From Candidatus Nomurabacteria bacterium (GTDB lineage Bacteria > Patescibacteriota > Minisyncoccia > Phycocordibacterales > PALSA-1337): a stretch of 5,736 nt of DNA. Positions 1 to 5,142 of the stretch are shown here, in pieces. The first letter of the stretch is position 1, and each line of letters opens with the position of its first letter. The stretch lies in NCBI GenBank assembly GCA_943355185.1, contig CALREM010000022.1, forward strand, positions 1-5,736. Reading direction: 5' to 3'. The notes beneath the pieces are model-generated. The model saw only the letters and a list, made by a program, of their open reading frames with translations. It was not told where the DNA came from and did not search any database. The translations under genes and the position numbers were made by a program.

Positions 1-197
1 GACCATGCCCATCCCATTACATCAACTGTATCAACGCTAGCCGCAGCCAACTGACTACCCCCTGACGGCAATACTGCAGAAATATCTTTGTAGACTGATT
101 TTACATTTCCTGTAGAAAAAACAGTAAACAAACCGGCACTGAGAATAAAGAATCCAAGAAACGCGACTAACGAAACATCGAAGGATTTATTTTTCAT
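1..197 (-). CDS. Exported GWAWS-motif protein, N-terminal part (runs off the left edge)
   Basis: The ATG is at 197-195 and 65 codons are visible before the window ends, so the C-terminus is missing. The protein starts MKNK, followed by a hydrophobic stretch at about residues 8-28 (SLVAFLGFFILSAGLFTVFS). This is a signal peptide or N-terminal anchor, so the protein should be exported or membrane-attached. A polar Ser/Gly/Ala-rich linker leads to VMGWAWS at the cut edge. GWAWS, usually continuing as GWAWSxNIGWISF, recurs in large surface or secreted proteins of Patescibacteria; this family link is from memory. The function of such proteins is not established. AGGAGG touches the ATG with no spacer, too close for normal Shine-Dalgarno use. 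An in-frame stop (TAA) lies three codons upstream, so the start cannot move up. The gene lies 101 nt downstream of valS, with a terminator-like hairpin between them, so it is probably transcribed separately. Confidence 0.72.
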   Translation of the reverse strand, partial: MKNKSFDVSLVAFLGFFILSAGLFTVFSTGNVKSVYKDISAVLPSGGSQLAAASVDTVDVMGWAW

Positions 198-209
198 CCT
201 CCTATTTTA
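198..209 (-). promoter_or_regulatory. -10 box placed for a leaderless start of the GWAWS gene
   Basis: On the minus strand TAAAAT (209-204) is followed by exactly six bases, AGGAGG (203-198), and then the ATG at 197. If TAAAAT is the -10 element, transcription would start at the A of the ATG and the AGGAGG would not be in the mRNA. A second AT-rich candidate, TATAAA (220-215), would give a leader of about 10 nt. No convincing -35 is visible. The choice between them is inference. Confidence 0.4.
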
Positions 210-262
210 CCTTATTTATAATTTAACTGAGTCTTAATGTGTGGATAGTGGAGAAAATCCGA

Positions 263-289
263 AGAAAAGGACATATGAGGTCCCCTTCT
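263..289 (-). terminator. Terminator-like hairpin after valS
   Basis: Ten-base arms (289-280 and 272-263) pair fully with two G-U wobbles around a 7-nt loop, starting 10 nt past the valS stop codon. The 3' arm is itself T-rich (CCTTTTCT) and further Ts follow, although the tract is broken. It separates valS from the GWAWS gene. Confidence 0.55.
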
Positions 290-298
290 AAAACCTAT

Positions 299-2530
299 CT
301 ACTTCCCTGGCCACTCTTCTACCATCAAAACTGAGTCAGTTGCACGCGTCTGTTGCCAAATCTCTTCGGTGACATACGGCATAAATGGGTGAAGCGCTTT
401 GAGGATAATATCCAGTGTTTCCAAAAGGAATTGCGCACGAGACGCTTGTTCGGCAACAGTACCTTCACGAAAAACAGTTTTACTCTGTTCCAAAATAGTA
501 TCGGCAAAGGTATGCCAGACATAGTGATAGAGTTTTTCAGCAACCAGATAGAACTTATATTCATTCATTTCGCGCGTAATCTCTGTAATCAAAGCCTGAC
601 GTTCAGCGATCAAGGCTACATCCGCAGCTGCATAGTCGGCGAAATTCGCGATACGCGCATGAGTATGTGTACTTTCCAAAATAAAGCGCGTGATATTCCA
701 GAGTTTATTACCAAAAAGTTTATATGCCTTGATTTTATCCTCCCCTGTTTTACTATCACTGCCCGGTCCAACCCCAACGATCAGAGACATACGATATGCA
801 TCGGCACCGTATTTGGCGACAACTTCGAGAGGATCGATAAAGTTCCCGAGTGACTTACTCATCTTTCTTCCCTGTGCTTCCAGCACCAATCCGTGGAGAT
901 ACACATTCTTAAACGGTACTTCCCCGATAAGGTACGTCGACATCAGGATCATACGAGCCACCCAGAAGAAAATAATATCGCGACCAGTTTCGAGCATAGT
1001 CATCGGATGATAAGCACGATGTTTGGAAAATTCAGCTTCATCCGGCCAACCCAGAGTCGAGAACGTCCACAAGCCAGAAGAAAACCACGTATCGAGCGTA
1101 TCTTCATCTTGTGTCCACCCTTCTCCTGCCGGCGCTTCGAGACCGACGTAGATCTCAGGATCAGGAGCCTGGATTCCTGCCTGCGCAGGAATGACAGAAG
1201 AGCGATACCACACCGGAATACGATGCCCGTACCAGATCTGACGGGATATACACCAATCACGGAGAGTTTCGATCCAATGGAAATACACTTTCTCAAAACG
1301 ATCAGGAATCATTTTAATATCACCTGAAGCAACCGATTCTTTCATCAAGGCTTTGAGCGTATGCGTTTTGCCATCGCGAGTGAATTCTTTATTTACCCCA
1401 ACAAACCACTGCAGTTTTGGTAATGGTTCGATGATGCCACCAGTGCGTTCAGCCAAACTGATATTTTGTTCAACCGTTTCTTCTTTTTCCAACAGACCTT
1501 GCTCTTTGAGCCATGCCACAACAGCCAGACGTGCTTCAGTAGTTTTCTTATCCTTAATTCCATCCAAGCCAACCGTCATCTTGCCGTATTCATTGATCAC
1601 TTGTTTCAAAGGCAAACCATGTCGCTGAGAAATCTCCCAGTCAATCGTACTGTGTGCCGGAGTTACGCCGAGTGCACCGGTACCAAAAGCCGGATCAACA
1701 GAAATATCTGCAATCACTTTGAGGGTAATACTTTCACCTGCAAACGTCGTTGTAAACTCTTTCCCAATATACTGAGCATATCGTTCATCGCTTGGATGTA
1801 CTGCAATGGCTGTGTCCCCTAATTTTGTTTCCGGACGAGTGGTGGAAATAGATATCGGAATATCCTTTGCATATTTAAACGTATAGAGTTGCGCCTGACG
1901 AGTTTCATAGACAATCTCATCATCAGAAATCGTGGTCTGTCCTTTTGGATCCCAATTGATGACGCGATACCCGCGATATATGAGTCCATCGTCATACATT
2001 TTTTTGAAAGCGGTACGCACCGCCAATGTTCGCGGAGCATCAAGCGTAAATGCTTCACGAGACCAATCGATCGAAGCGCCAAAGCTGCGAAGTTGTTTGA
2101 CGATGACATCGTGACTTTCTGCAGCGAAGGTTTCGACGCGACCCAGAAATTCTTCACGAGTAAAATCCTTGCGACGTTTACCTTCTTTTTTCTCAATGTC
2201 TTTTTCTACTTTTGATTGAGTTGCGATAGCGGCGTGGTCGGTACCGGGAATCCATAAGGTCTTCTTTCCTTGCATACGTGCATAGCGAACCATGATATCT
2301 TCGACAGTGATCGTGAGCGCGTGACCAGCATGAAGTGTGCCGGTTACATTTGGTGGTGGCAGAACAATAGAAAAAGGTTCGGCATTTTGGAAACGTGGAG
2401 GTAAGGTATCGGGATTGAAAAAGCCACTCTTTTCCCAGAGTGCGTAAATGCGACTTTCAGTATCAGTCGGGTTATATGGTTTTAGGAATATATCCGGTGC
2501 CGGAGAAGGTCCGAGAGGAATATCATTCAT
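299..2530 (-). CDS. valS: Valine--tRNA ligase (ValRS), short form without C-terminal coiled coil
   Basis: A class Ia aminoacyl-tRNA synthetase of 743 residues that charges tRNA-Val in the cytoplasm. The catalytic HIGH motif is HAGH (67-70) within the ValRS signature PPPNVTGTLHAGH (58-70). The CP1 editing domain carries TTRPET (230-235) and GTGALGVTPAH (283-293). WCISRQIWYGHRIPVWY (426-442) and DEDTLDTWFSS (475-485) are typical of ValRS, and KMSKS is at 556-560. The anticodon-binding domain spans about 600-740. E. coli ValRS is about 950 residues; here the protein ends right after the anticodon domain (EEWPGK) and lacks the tRNA-binding coiled coil. In the editing pocket the usual Lys of VKITPAH is Gly288. 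Residues 444-454 (SVIPAQAGIQ plus a flanking residue) come from an inserted REP-like palindrome. The ATG at 2530 fits the N-terminus; there is no Shine-Dalgarno, and a -10-like hexamer lies 7 nt upstream. Confidence 0.97.
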   Translation of the reverse strand: MNDIPLGPSPAPDIFLKPYNPTDTESRIYALWEKSGFFNPDTLPPRFQNAEPFSIVLPPPNVTGTLHAGHALTITVEDIMVRYARMQGKKTLWIPGTDHAAIATQSKVEKDIEKKEGKRRKDFTREEFLGRVETFAAESHDVIVKQLRSFGASIDWSREAFTLDAPRTLAVRTAFKKMYDDGLIYRGYRVINWDPKGQTTISDDEIVYETRQAQLYTFKYAKDIPISISTTRPETKLGDTAIAVHPSDERYAQYIGKEFTTTFAGESITLKVIADISVDPAFGTGALGVTPAHSTIDWEISQRHGLPLKQVINEYGKMTVGLDGIKDKKTTEARLAVVAWLKEQGLLEKEETVEQNISLAERTGGIIEPLPKLQWFVGVNKEFTRDGKTHTLKALMKESVASGDIKMIPDRFEKVYFHWIETLRDWCISRQIWYGHRIPVWYRSSVIPAQAGIQAPDPEIYVGLEAPAGEGWTQDEDTLDTWFSSGLWTFSTLGWPDEAEFSKHRAYHPMTMLETGRDIIFFWVARMILMSTYLIGEVPFKNVYLHGLVLEAQGRKMSKSLGNFIDPLEVVAKYGADAYRMSLIVGVGPGSDSKTGEDKIKAYKLFGNKLWNITRFILESTHTHARIANFADYAAADVALIAERQALITEITREMNEYKFYLVAEKLYHYVWHTFADTILEQSKTVFREGTVAEQASRAQFLLETLDIILKALHPFMPYVTEEIWQQTRATDSVLMVEEWPGK
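1169..1200 (-). repeat. REP-like palindromic element inserted in frame in valS
   Basis: Perfect 8-bp arms ATTCCTGC (1173-1180) and GCAGGAAT (1185-1192) surround CTGC, and the flanks CTGG and GACAG match the widespread repeat read as GTCATTCCTGCGCAGG on the coding strand. Its translation, VIPAQAGIQ, is a well-known peptide signature of these dispersed palindromes. It adds roughly 11-14 residues to ValRS between the RIPVWY and DEDTLDTWFSS motifs without breaking the frame. Recognition as a repeat family is from memory; no second copy is present in this window. Confidence 0.75.
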
Positions 2531-2537
2531 ACGGAAA

Positions 2538-2546
2538 ATACTAACA
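2538..2546 (-). promoter_or_regulatory. Extended -10 candidate for valS
   Basis: TGT-TAGTAT (2546-2538) has the TGn extension and a -10 matching TATAAT at four of six positions. It lies 7 nt before the valS ATG, which would place the transcript start at or one base from the ATG. No good -35 is visible. There is no Shine-Dalgarno between it and the start codon. Confidence 0.4.
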
Positions 2547-2610
2547 GAAAAACGTTATTTTGTAACTAAGCTTAACTGAGCTCTGTAACTACCACTACAA
2601 AAAGGGCAAA

Positions 2611-2644
2611 CAAAAAGACCCCATCTTGCGAGGAGGTCTTTTTG
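2611..2644 (-). terminator. Rho-independent terminator of the csp gene
   Basis: Perfect 10-bp arms CAAAAAGACC (2611-2620) and GGTCTTTTTG (2635-2644) lie 10 nt past the csp stop codon. Two further C-G pairs are possible across a bulged A. Read on the minus strand, the stem closes with GGTCTTTTTG and more Ts follow. The symmetrical A/T tracts could also let it work on the plus strand. Confidence 0.85.
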
Positions 2645-2654
2645 TTAACGGTGC

Positions 2655-2852
2655 TTACGCACGCATTACACTCTTTGCACTTGGGCCTTTGTCTCCTTCG
2701 ACGACTTCGAAATTCACTGAATCTCCAACTTGGAGCTCATTGAAAGCGATGCCTGAAAGATCATTGGCGTGAAAGAAGAGGTCCTTTGTCTCACCTTCGC
2801 GAGAAATGAAACCAAATCCTTTCTCTGTGAGAGTCTTGATTTTGCCTGTCAT
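2655..2852 (-). CDS. Cold-shock domain protein (CspA family)
   Basis: A 65-residue single cold-shock domain, an OB-fold protein that binds single-stranded RNA/DNA and acts as an RNA chaperone or anti-terminator in the cytoplasm. RNP1 is KGFGFI (11-16) and RNP2 is DLFFHAND (24-31), where CspA has VFVHFSA. GDSVNFEVVEGDKGPSAKSV (43-62) is the family C-terminal strand pair. The first strand reads GKIKTLTEKG and lacks the KWFN found in E. coli CspA, so one aromatic nucleic-acid contact is absent. The length is close to the usual 65-70. The ATG at 2852 is the only sensible start and no Shine-Dalgarno precedes it. The predicted leader is about 45 nt, unlike the leaderless pattern of several neighbours, and could be a site of temperature control, though no known csp leader element is recognisable. 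The gene has its own promoter and terminator. Confidence 0.95.
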   Translation of the reverse strand: MTGKIKTLTEKGFGFISREGETKDLFFHANDLSGIAFNELQVGDSVNFEVVEGDKGPSAKSVMRA

Positions 2853-2903
2853 GATGTTGTTTTAAAATACTGAAGAAATTCGACTTTGTTTCTTTGTGGG
2901 AAC

Positions 2904-2932
2904 AGTATAGCATGCAAGGCATGTATAGTCCA
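2904..2932 (-). promoter_or_regulatory. Sigma70-type promoter of csp with an internal palindrome
   Basis: On the minus strand TGGACT (2932-2927) and TATACT (2909-2904) are separated by exactly 17 bases, matching four and five of six consensus positions. The predicted start is near 2897, giving a leader of about 45 nt. The spacer holds the inverted repeat CATGC-AAG-GCATG (2911-2923), flanked on both sides by TATAG. This is a plausible repressor site, but that role is inference. Confidence 0.7.
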
Positions 2933-2972
2933 GCGATTTATCTCTTCGGGTAGGTCTAGGTGCGTTATACCT

Positions 2973-2981
2973 TGCTATATA
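2973..2981 (+). promoter_or_regulatory. Weak extended -10 candidate for the HAD gene
   Basis: TGC-TATATA (2973-2981) fits an extended -10 and would give a leader of about 60 nt. A separate TTGACC (3011-3016) looks like a -35 but has no matching -10 at 16-18 nt. The intergenic region of about 200 bases is shared with the divergent csp promoter. The assignment is uncertain. Confidence 0.25.
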
Positions 2982-3051
2982 TAGCTCATTTTGATAGCCT
3001 CCTGGGGTATTTGACCTTTGAAAAACGTAACCCCTGTTCCCCGTTGTGCCT

Positions 3052-3585
3052 ATGAAAAAAGCTGTTTTTATCGATCGTGATGGTATTTTGAATGAGCTCG
3101 ATCCTGAACGTCCGAAGTGGGTCCCTACGGATGTTGATCAGTTTAAAGTTACTCCTGGCATCCGTCTGCTATTAAAAAGATTGCGTGATGCGGGATTCAT
3201 AATTATTGTGACTACTCATCAGCCAGGCATTTCCGACGGAACTCTTTCTCGGAAAATGCTCAACCGTATGCATGACATTCTCTTGTCTTTGAAACTAGTG
3301 GATGACATTATGGTATGTCCTCACAAAGCGGATGAGAAGTGCGACTGTTGCCCTCCTGAACCGGGACTTTTCGAAGAAGCCAGGAGTAAACATTTATTGA
3401 CTATCAACTACTATTTTGCCATAAGTACTCGCTGGCAAGAAATGGATGCAATCAAACATGTTGGAGGAATCCCTATTCAAATTAAGTCTCCCAAGAACGC
3501 CAAGAAGAATCTGATACCCACGGTTAAAAATTTCCAAGAAGCTGTGCAGAGAATTCTGTACTTGGATAAAAAAAATTATTCCTGA
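3052..3585 (+). CDS. HAD-superfamily protein related to GmhB/HisB-type phosphatases, probably catalytically impaired
   Basis: A 177-residue protein (numbered from ATG 3052) resembling D,D-heptose 1,7-bisphosphate phosphatase and histidinol-phosphatase (HAD-IIIA). Motif I is FIDRDGIL with nucleophile D8 and acid/base D10. Motif II Thr is T55 in TTHQPGI (usually TNQSGI). The zinc loop of this subfamily is intact: C89-x-H91 and C97-x-C99. Two motifs are lost. The motif III lysine of CDCRKPxPG is proline 101 (CDCCPPEPG). The motif IV GDxxxD reads STRWQE (125-130), with Thr126 and Glu130 replacing the magnesium-binding aspartates. The fold is clear, but full phosphatase activity is doubtful; it may be a pseudoenzyme or have shifted chemistry. 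GTG 3046 is an alternative start two codons upstream. There is no Shine-Dalgarno. The gene is alone on the plus strand, with its own terminator and no heptose or histidine genes nearby. Confidence 0.85.
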   Translation: MKKAVFIDRDGILNELDPERPKWVPTDVDQFKVTPGIRLLLKRLRDAGFIIIVTTHQPGISDGTLSRKMLNRMHDILLSLKLVDDIMVCPHKADEKCDCCPPEPGLFEEARSKHLLTINYYFAISTRWQEMDAIKHVGGIPIQIKSPKNAKKNLIPTVKNFQEAVQRILYLDKKNYS

Positions 3586-3603
3586 AATTGAACCCGAGTC
3601 CAG

Positions 3604-3631
3604 CGCCCTGATGAGTATCGGGGTGTTTTTT
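3604..3631 (+). terminator. Rho-independent terminator of the HAD gene
   Basis: Nine-base arms CGCCCTGAT (3604-3612) and ATCGGGGTG (3617-3625) pair with two G-U wobbles around a GAGT tetraloop. Six Ts (3626-3631) follow at once. It begins 19 nt after the stop codon. Confidence 0.88.
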
Positions 3632-3657
3632 ATTCTCGTAAGAAAAGTGTATTAAAA

Positions 3658-3688
3658 ATGCCGTCCTGGTTTTGAATCAAGACGGCAT
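3658..3688 (-). terminator. Rho-independent terminator of the kinase gene
   Basis: Perfect 8-bp arms ATGCCGTC (3658-3665) and GACGGCAT (3681-3688) with a 15-nt loop. On the minus strand the stem is followed by TTTTTAAT. It lies 14 nt past the kinase stop and faces the HAD terminator, insulating the two convergent genes. Confidence 0.82.
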
Positions 3689-3701
3689 GTATTGTATTTA
3701 A

Positions 3702-4301
3702 TCACGAAGTGAGTTTGGCGATGCGGAACATCCTTTGGAGCGTATTGTGGAGAGATTGAACATCAAGGAAATTATTGACCACCTGAAGATCGGCCAATTC
3801 ACGACAAGCGAAGAGGTTATGTTTCGAAGGATCAGTCGATGTTTGCTCCCGCTGCTCCTGTACAGAAAACTGCTCAAAAGAAACCTTGTCAGTCTCACTT
3901 GCTCGACGTTGAATGCGTTTATACCGAACGTGAAGTGGTGCATCGACGGAAATCAGAATGAACTTGATTCCCATTACTCTGTCTTCCGCATCATGACGAA
4001 TGGTGACGATTTCTCCCACCGTGTATATAGATTCGATCACCGCATTTCCAGGCGCCCGACACGCAGTAGAAAACAATGTATGGGCAACATATTCGGGCCC
4101 ATACATAACTCTCAATTCATTCGAAACAGTATTGAGACTGGTACGATCACGAGGTAGTTTGCAACGATCAACTTCCGGCCACAAGATATCTTCTCGAGCC
4201 GAAAAATGTCTATATCCGAGCTTGGTCAGAAATTTGACCACTTCCCCTTTACCCGAACCTGGCCCACCCGTAAGACCTATAACAATTTTTTGTGTGCTCA
4301 T
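3702..4301 (-). CDS. P-loop nucleoside monophosphate kinase-like / dephospho-CoA-kinase-like protein
   Basis: A 199-residue cytoplasmic P-loop kinase. The phosphate-binding loop GGPGSGKGE (12-20) has Gly after the Lys, as in adenylate kinases (GxPGxGKGT). It is followed by HFSARE (32-37), a DR pair (52-53), NELRVMYGPEYVA (61-73), IESIYTVGE (90-97 core), VDAPLHVRYKRIQRR (119-133) and SETDKVSFEQF..QEQRE (135-152), which looks like an Arg-rich lid. TSTDPSKHNL (154-163) follows. This series matches a family abundant in Patescibacteria and archaea, usually annotated as AAA ATPase, NMP kinase or dephospho-CoA kinase; I recognise it from memory. A likely role is phosphorylating a (deoxy)nucleotide in salvage, but the substrate is unknown. 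The ATG at 4301 sits 11 residues before the P-loop, as expected. There is no Shine-Dalgarno in the roughly 30-nt leader. It is a single gene with its own promoter and terminator. Confidence 0.85.
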   Translation of the reverse strand: MSTQKIVIGLTGGPGSGKGEVVKFLTKLGYRHFSAREDILWPEVDRCKLPRDRTSLNTVSNELRVMYGPEYVAHTLFSTACRAPGNAVIESIYTVGEIVTIRHDAEDRVMGIKFILISVDAPLHVRYKRIQRRASETDKVSFEQFSVQEQREQTSTDPSKHNLFACRELADLQVVNNFLDVQSLHNTLQRMFRIAKLTS

Positions 4302-4338
4302 ATACGTTTATTCAGTTGTATTGGTGCTAACTGTCGGT

Positions 4339-4367
4339 ATTTAACTGGAAAATAGGGTGGGAGTCAA
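4339..4367 (-). promoter_or_regulatory. Sigma70-type promoter of the kinase gene
   Basis: TTGACT (4367-4362, five of six consensus) and TTAAAT (4344-4339, four of six) are separated by 17 bases. The predicted start is near 4332, giving a leader of about 30 nt that lacks a Shine-Dalgarno. Confidence 0.65.
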
Positions 4368-4377
4368 GAGGAAACTG

Positions 4378-4406
4378 TGTGACCCTACGGGGTGGATTTC
4401 AGAACT
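4378..4406 (+). repeat. 29-bp direct repeat, copy 1 (downstream side of the NYN gene)
   Basis: This begins TGTGACCCTACGGGGTGG and ends TTTCAGAACT. It matches the copy at 5065-5093 at 26 of 29 positions. The differences are at repeat positions 11, 12 and 19, two of them in the central spacer between ACCC and GGGT. Similarity stops sharply at both ends. Confidence 0.85.
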
Positions 4407-4432
4407 AACCGACATGAGGAATGACATACTAC

Positions 4433-4460
4433 TTGCAACTAGACAAATATCTGCTATTAT
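4433..4460 (+). promoter_or_regulatory. Plus-strand promoter aimed at the NYN terminator
   Basis: TTGCAA (4433-4438), a 16-nt spacer ending in TGC, and TATTAT (4455-4460) form an extended -10 promoter. The predicted start is near 4467. No open reading frame follows on the plus strand. A strong hairpin with a T tract (4475-4515) begins about 8 nt later, so any product would be an RNA of about 50 nt, antisense to the 3' end of the NYN message. Confidence 0.5.
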
Positions 4461-4474
4461 ATAATCATCACCAC

Positions 4475-4515
4475 GAAAAAGCTCCTTTAAGGCTCGTCCT
4501 TAAAGGGCCTTTTTC
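4475..4515 (-). terminator. Terminator of the NYN gene, overlapping its last codons; symmetrical
   Basis: Arms 4475-4492 and 4498-4515 are 18 nt long and pair at all but two adjacent positions, around a 5-nt loop. On the minus strand the stem is followed by CGTGG after GCTTTTT, and on the plus strand by TTTAT after CCTTTTTC, so it could stop transcription from either side. The minus-strand 5' arm includes the codons for KKKAL and the TAA stop of the NYN protein. Confidence 0.85.
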
Positions 4516-5018
4516 TTTATACGGTCATACTCTATCTTGTTCTTTGCTTCATCGAGAAAGACCAGGTACTTCTTGTCTTCTTTGTTGATCTTCTTGAGAA
4601 GTGCCGAGTACTTGGTCTTATCTGGAACCAATACAGCCTCAAGCTTCATTTTATCCCTCAAATATTCTGCTAGACAAAAGAAATCCCCGTCACCTGATAC
4701 GATCACCGCTTTATCGTAATTGGGATATTCAATCATAGTATGGAGTACAAGTTCTGCATCACAATTCCCCTTCGTTGTACCATCCTTATAAATCAAAGTT
4801 GGTTTGAAAATGACAATAAATCCATCTTTCTGTAATTGGGTGTACATCTGCTGATTTCCTTCAACATATCCCATAAATAAGTATGCAGATGACACATTAT
4901 ATTTATCTTTCAAGTATCTCTTGAATTTGACAAAATCAATTTTCCACCCCTGATTTTTTATACTCAGATATACATTCTGGCTATCTACGAAAGCATAGTT
5001 AGATAATTTATTTTCCAC
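4500..5018 (-). CDS. NYN-domain (LabA/DUF88-like) putative ribonuclease
   Basis: A 172-residue protein of the PIN-like NYN fold, a metal-dependent RNase family acting in the cytoplasm. NYAFVDSQNVYLS (7-19) is the first strand, with D12 and N15 of the family's IDGxN. KGNCDAELVLHTM (83-95) corresponds to KGVDVxLxxDM and supplies D87. VIVSGDGDFFCLAEYLRDK (106-123) is the SGDGDF motif with D110 and D112. These four acidic residues would bind the metal, so the enzyme looks intact. The C-terminal 35 residues are Lys-rich, which may help nucleic-acid binding. The start is GTG 5018: no other start precedes the D12 strand. TGA-TATAAT lies six bases upstream, so the message is predicted to be leaderless. 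The gene is bracketed by a 29-bp direct repeat and has its own promoter and terminator. Toxin, RNA maturation and host-defence roles are all possible; none is shown. Confidence 0.9.
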   Translation of the reverse strand: MENKLSNYAFVDSQNVYLSIKNQGWKIDFVKFKRYLKDKYNVSSAYLFMGYVEGNQQMYTQLQKDGFIVIFKPTLIYKDGTTKGNCDAELVLHTMIEYPNYDKAVIVSGDGDFFCLAEYLRDKMKLEAVLVPDKTKYSALLKKINKEDKKYLVFLDEAKNKIEYDRIKKKAL

Positions 5019-5024
5019 GAACGA

Positions 5025-5033
5025 ATTATATCA
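5025..5033 (-). promoter_or_regulatory. Perfect extended -10 for a leaderless NYN transcript
   Basis: TGA-TATAAT (5033-5025) is a consensus extended -10. Exactly six bases (5024-5019) separate it from the GTG start codon, placing the predicted +1 on the G of GTG. No good -35 is present at the usual distance, which extended -10 promoters tolerate. Confidence 0.7.
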
Positions 5034-5064
5034 CCAAGTGTCCACTTTATGGGGTACATTTCAA

Positions 5065-5093
5065 TGTGACCCTATAGGGTGGCTTTCAGAACT
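5065..5093 (+). repeat. 29-bp direct repeat, copy 2 (upstream side of the NYN gene)
   Basis: This begins TGTGACCCTATAGGGTGG and ends TTTCAGAACT. Its core ACCCTATAGGGT is a perfect 12-bp palindrome. It lies 47 bases upstream of the NYN start codon and 50 bases past the stop of the 130-aa gene, in the same orientation as copy 1. Just to its left, GGGTACATT can pair imperfectly with AATGTGACCC at the repeat edge. Confidence 0.85.
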
Positions 5094-5142
5094 TTTAAAA
5101 CACAGGGCTCATATTAAAAATAATGTGAAAGAATTCTCGATT

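Noticed and set aside
1000..1296. Frames reading LRRQESR and LDSCLRRND around the valS repeat
   Set aside because: These are the other reading frames of the same REP-like palindrome, often misannotated as small proteins.
353..2215. Long plus-strand open frames opposite valS
   Set aside because: They are antisense shadows of a clear ValRS gene, with no promoter-linked start or family motif.
3011..3040. TTGACC as the -35 of the HAD gene giving a leaderless GTG at 3046
   Set aside because: The spacing would put +1 at 3046, but the expected -10 (CTGTTC region) does not resemble TATAAT.
3735..4344. Plus-strand open frames opposite the kinase gene
   Set aside because: The minus-strand frame has a P-loop and a complete family pattern; the plus frames show none.
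4378..5093. CRISPR array or integron attC sites
   Set aside because: There are only two repeat copies 687 bp apart with a gene between, and no spacer array or attC-type core.
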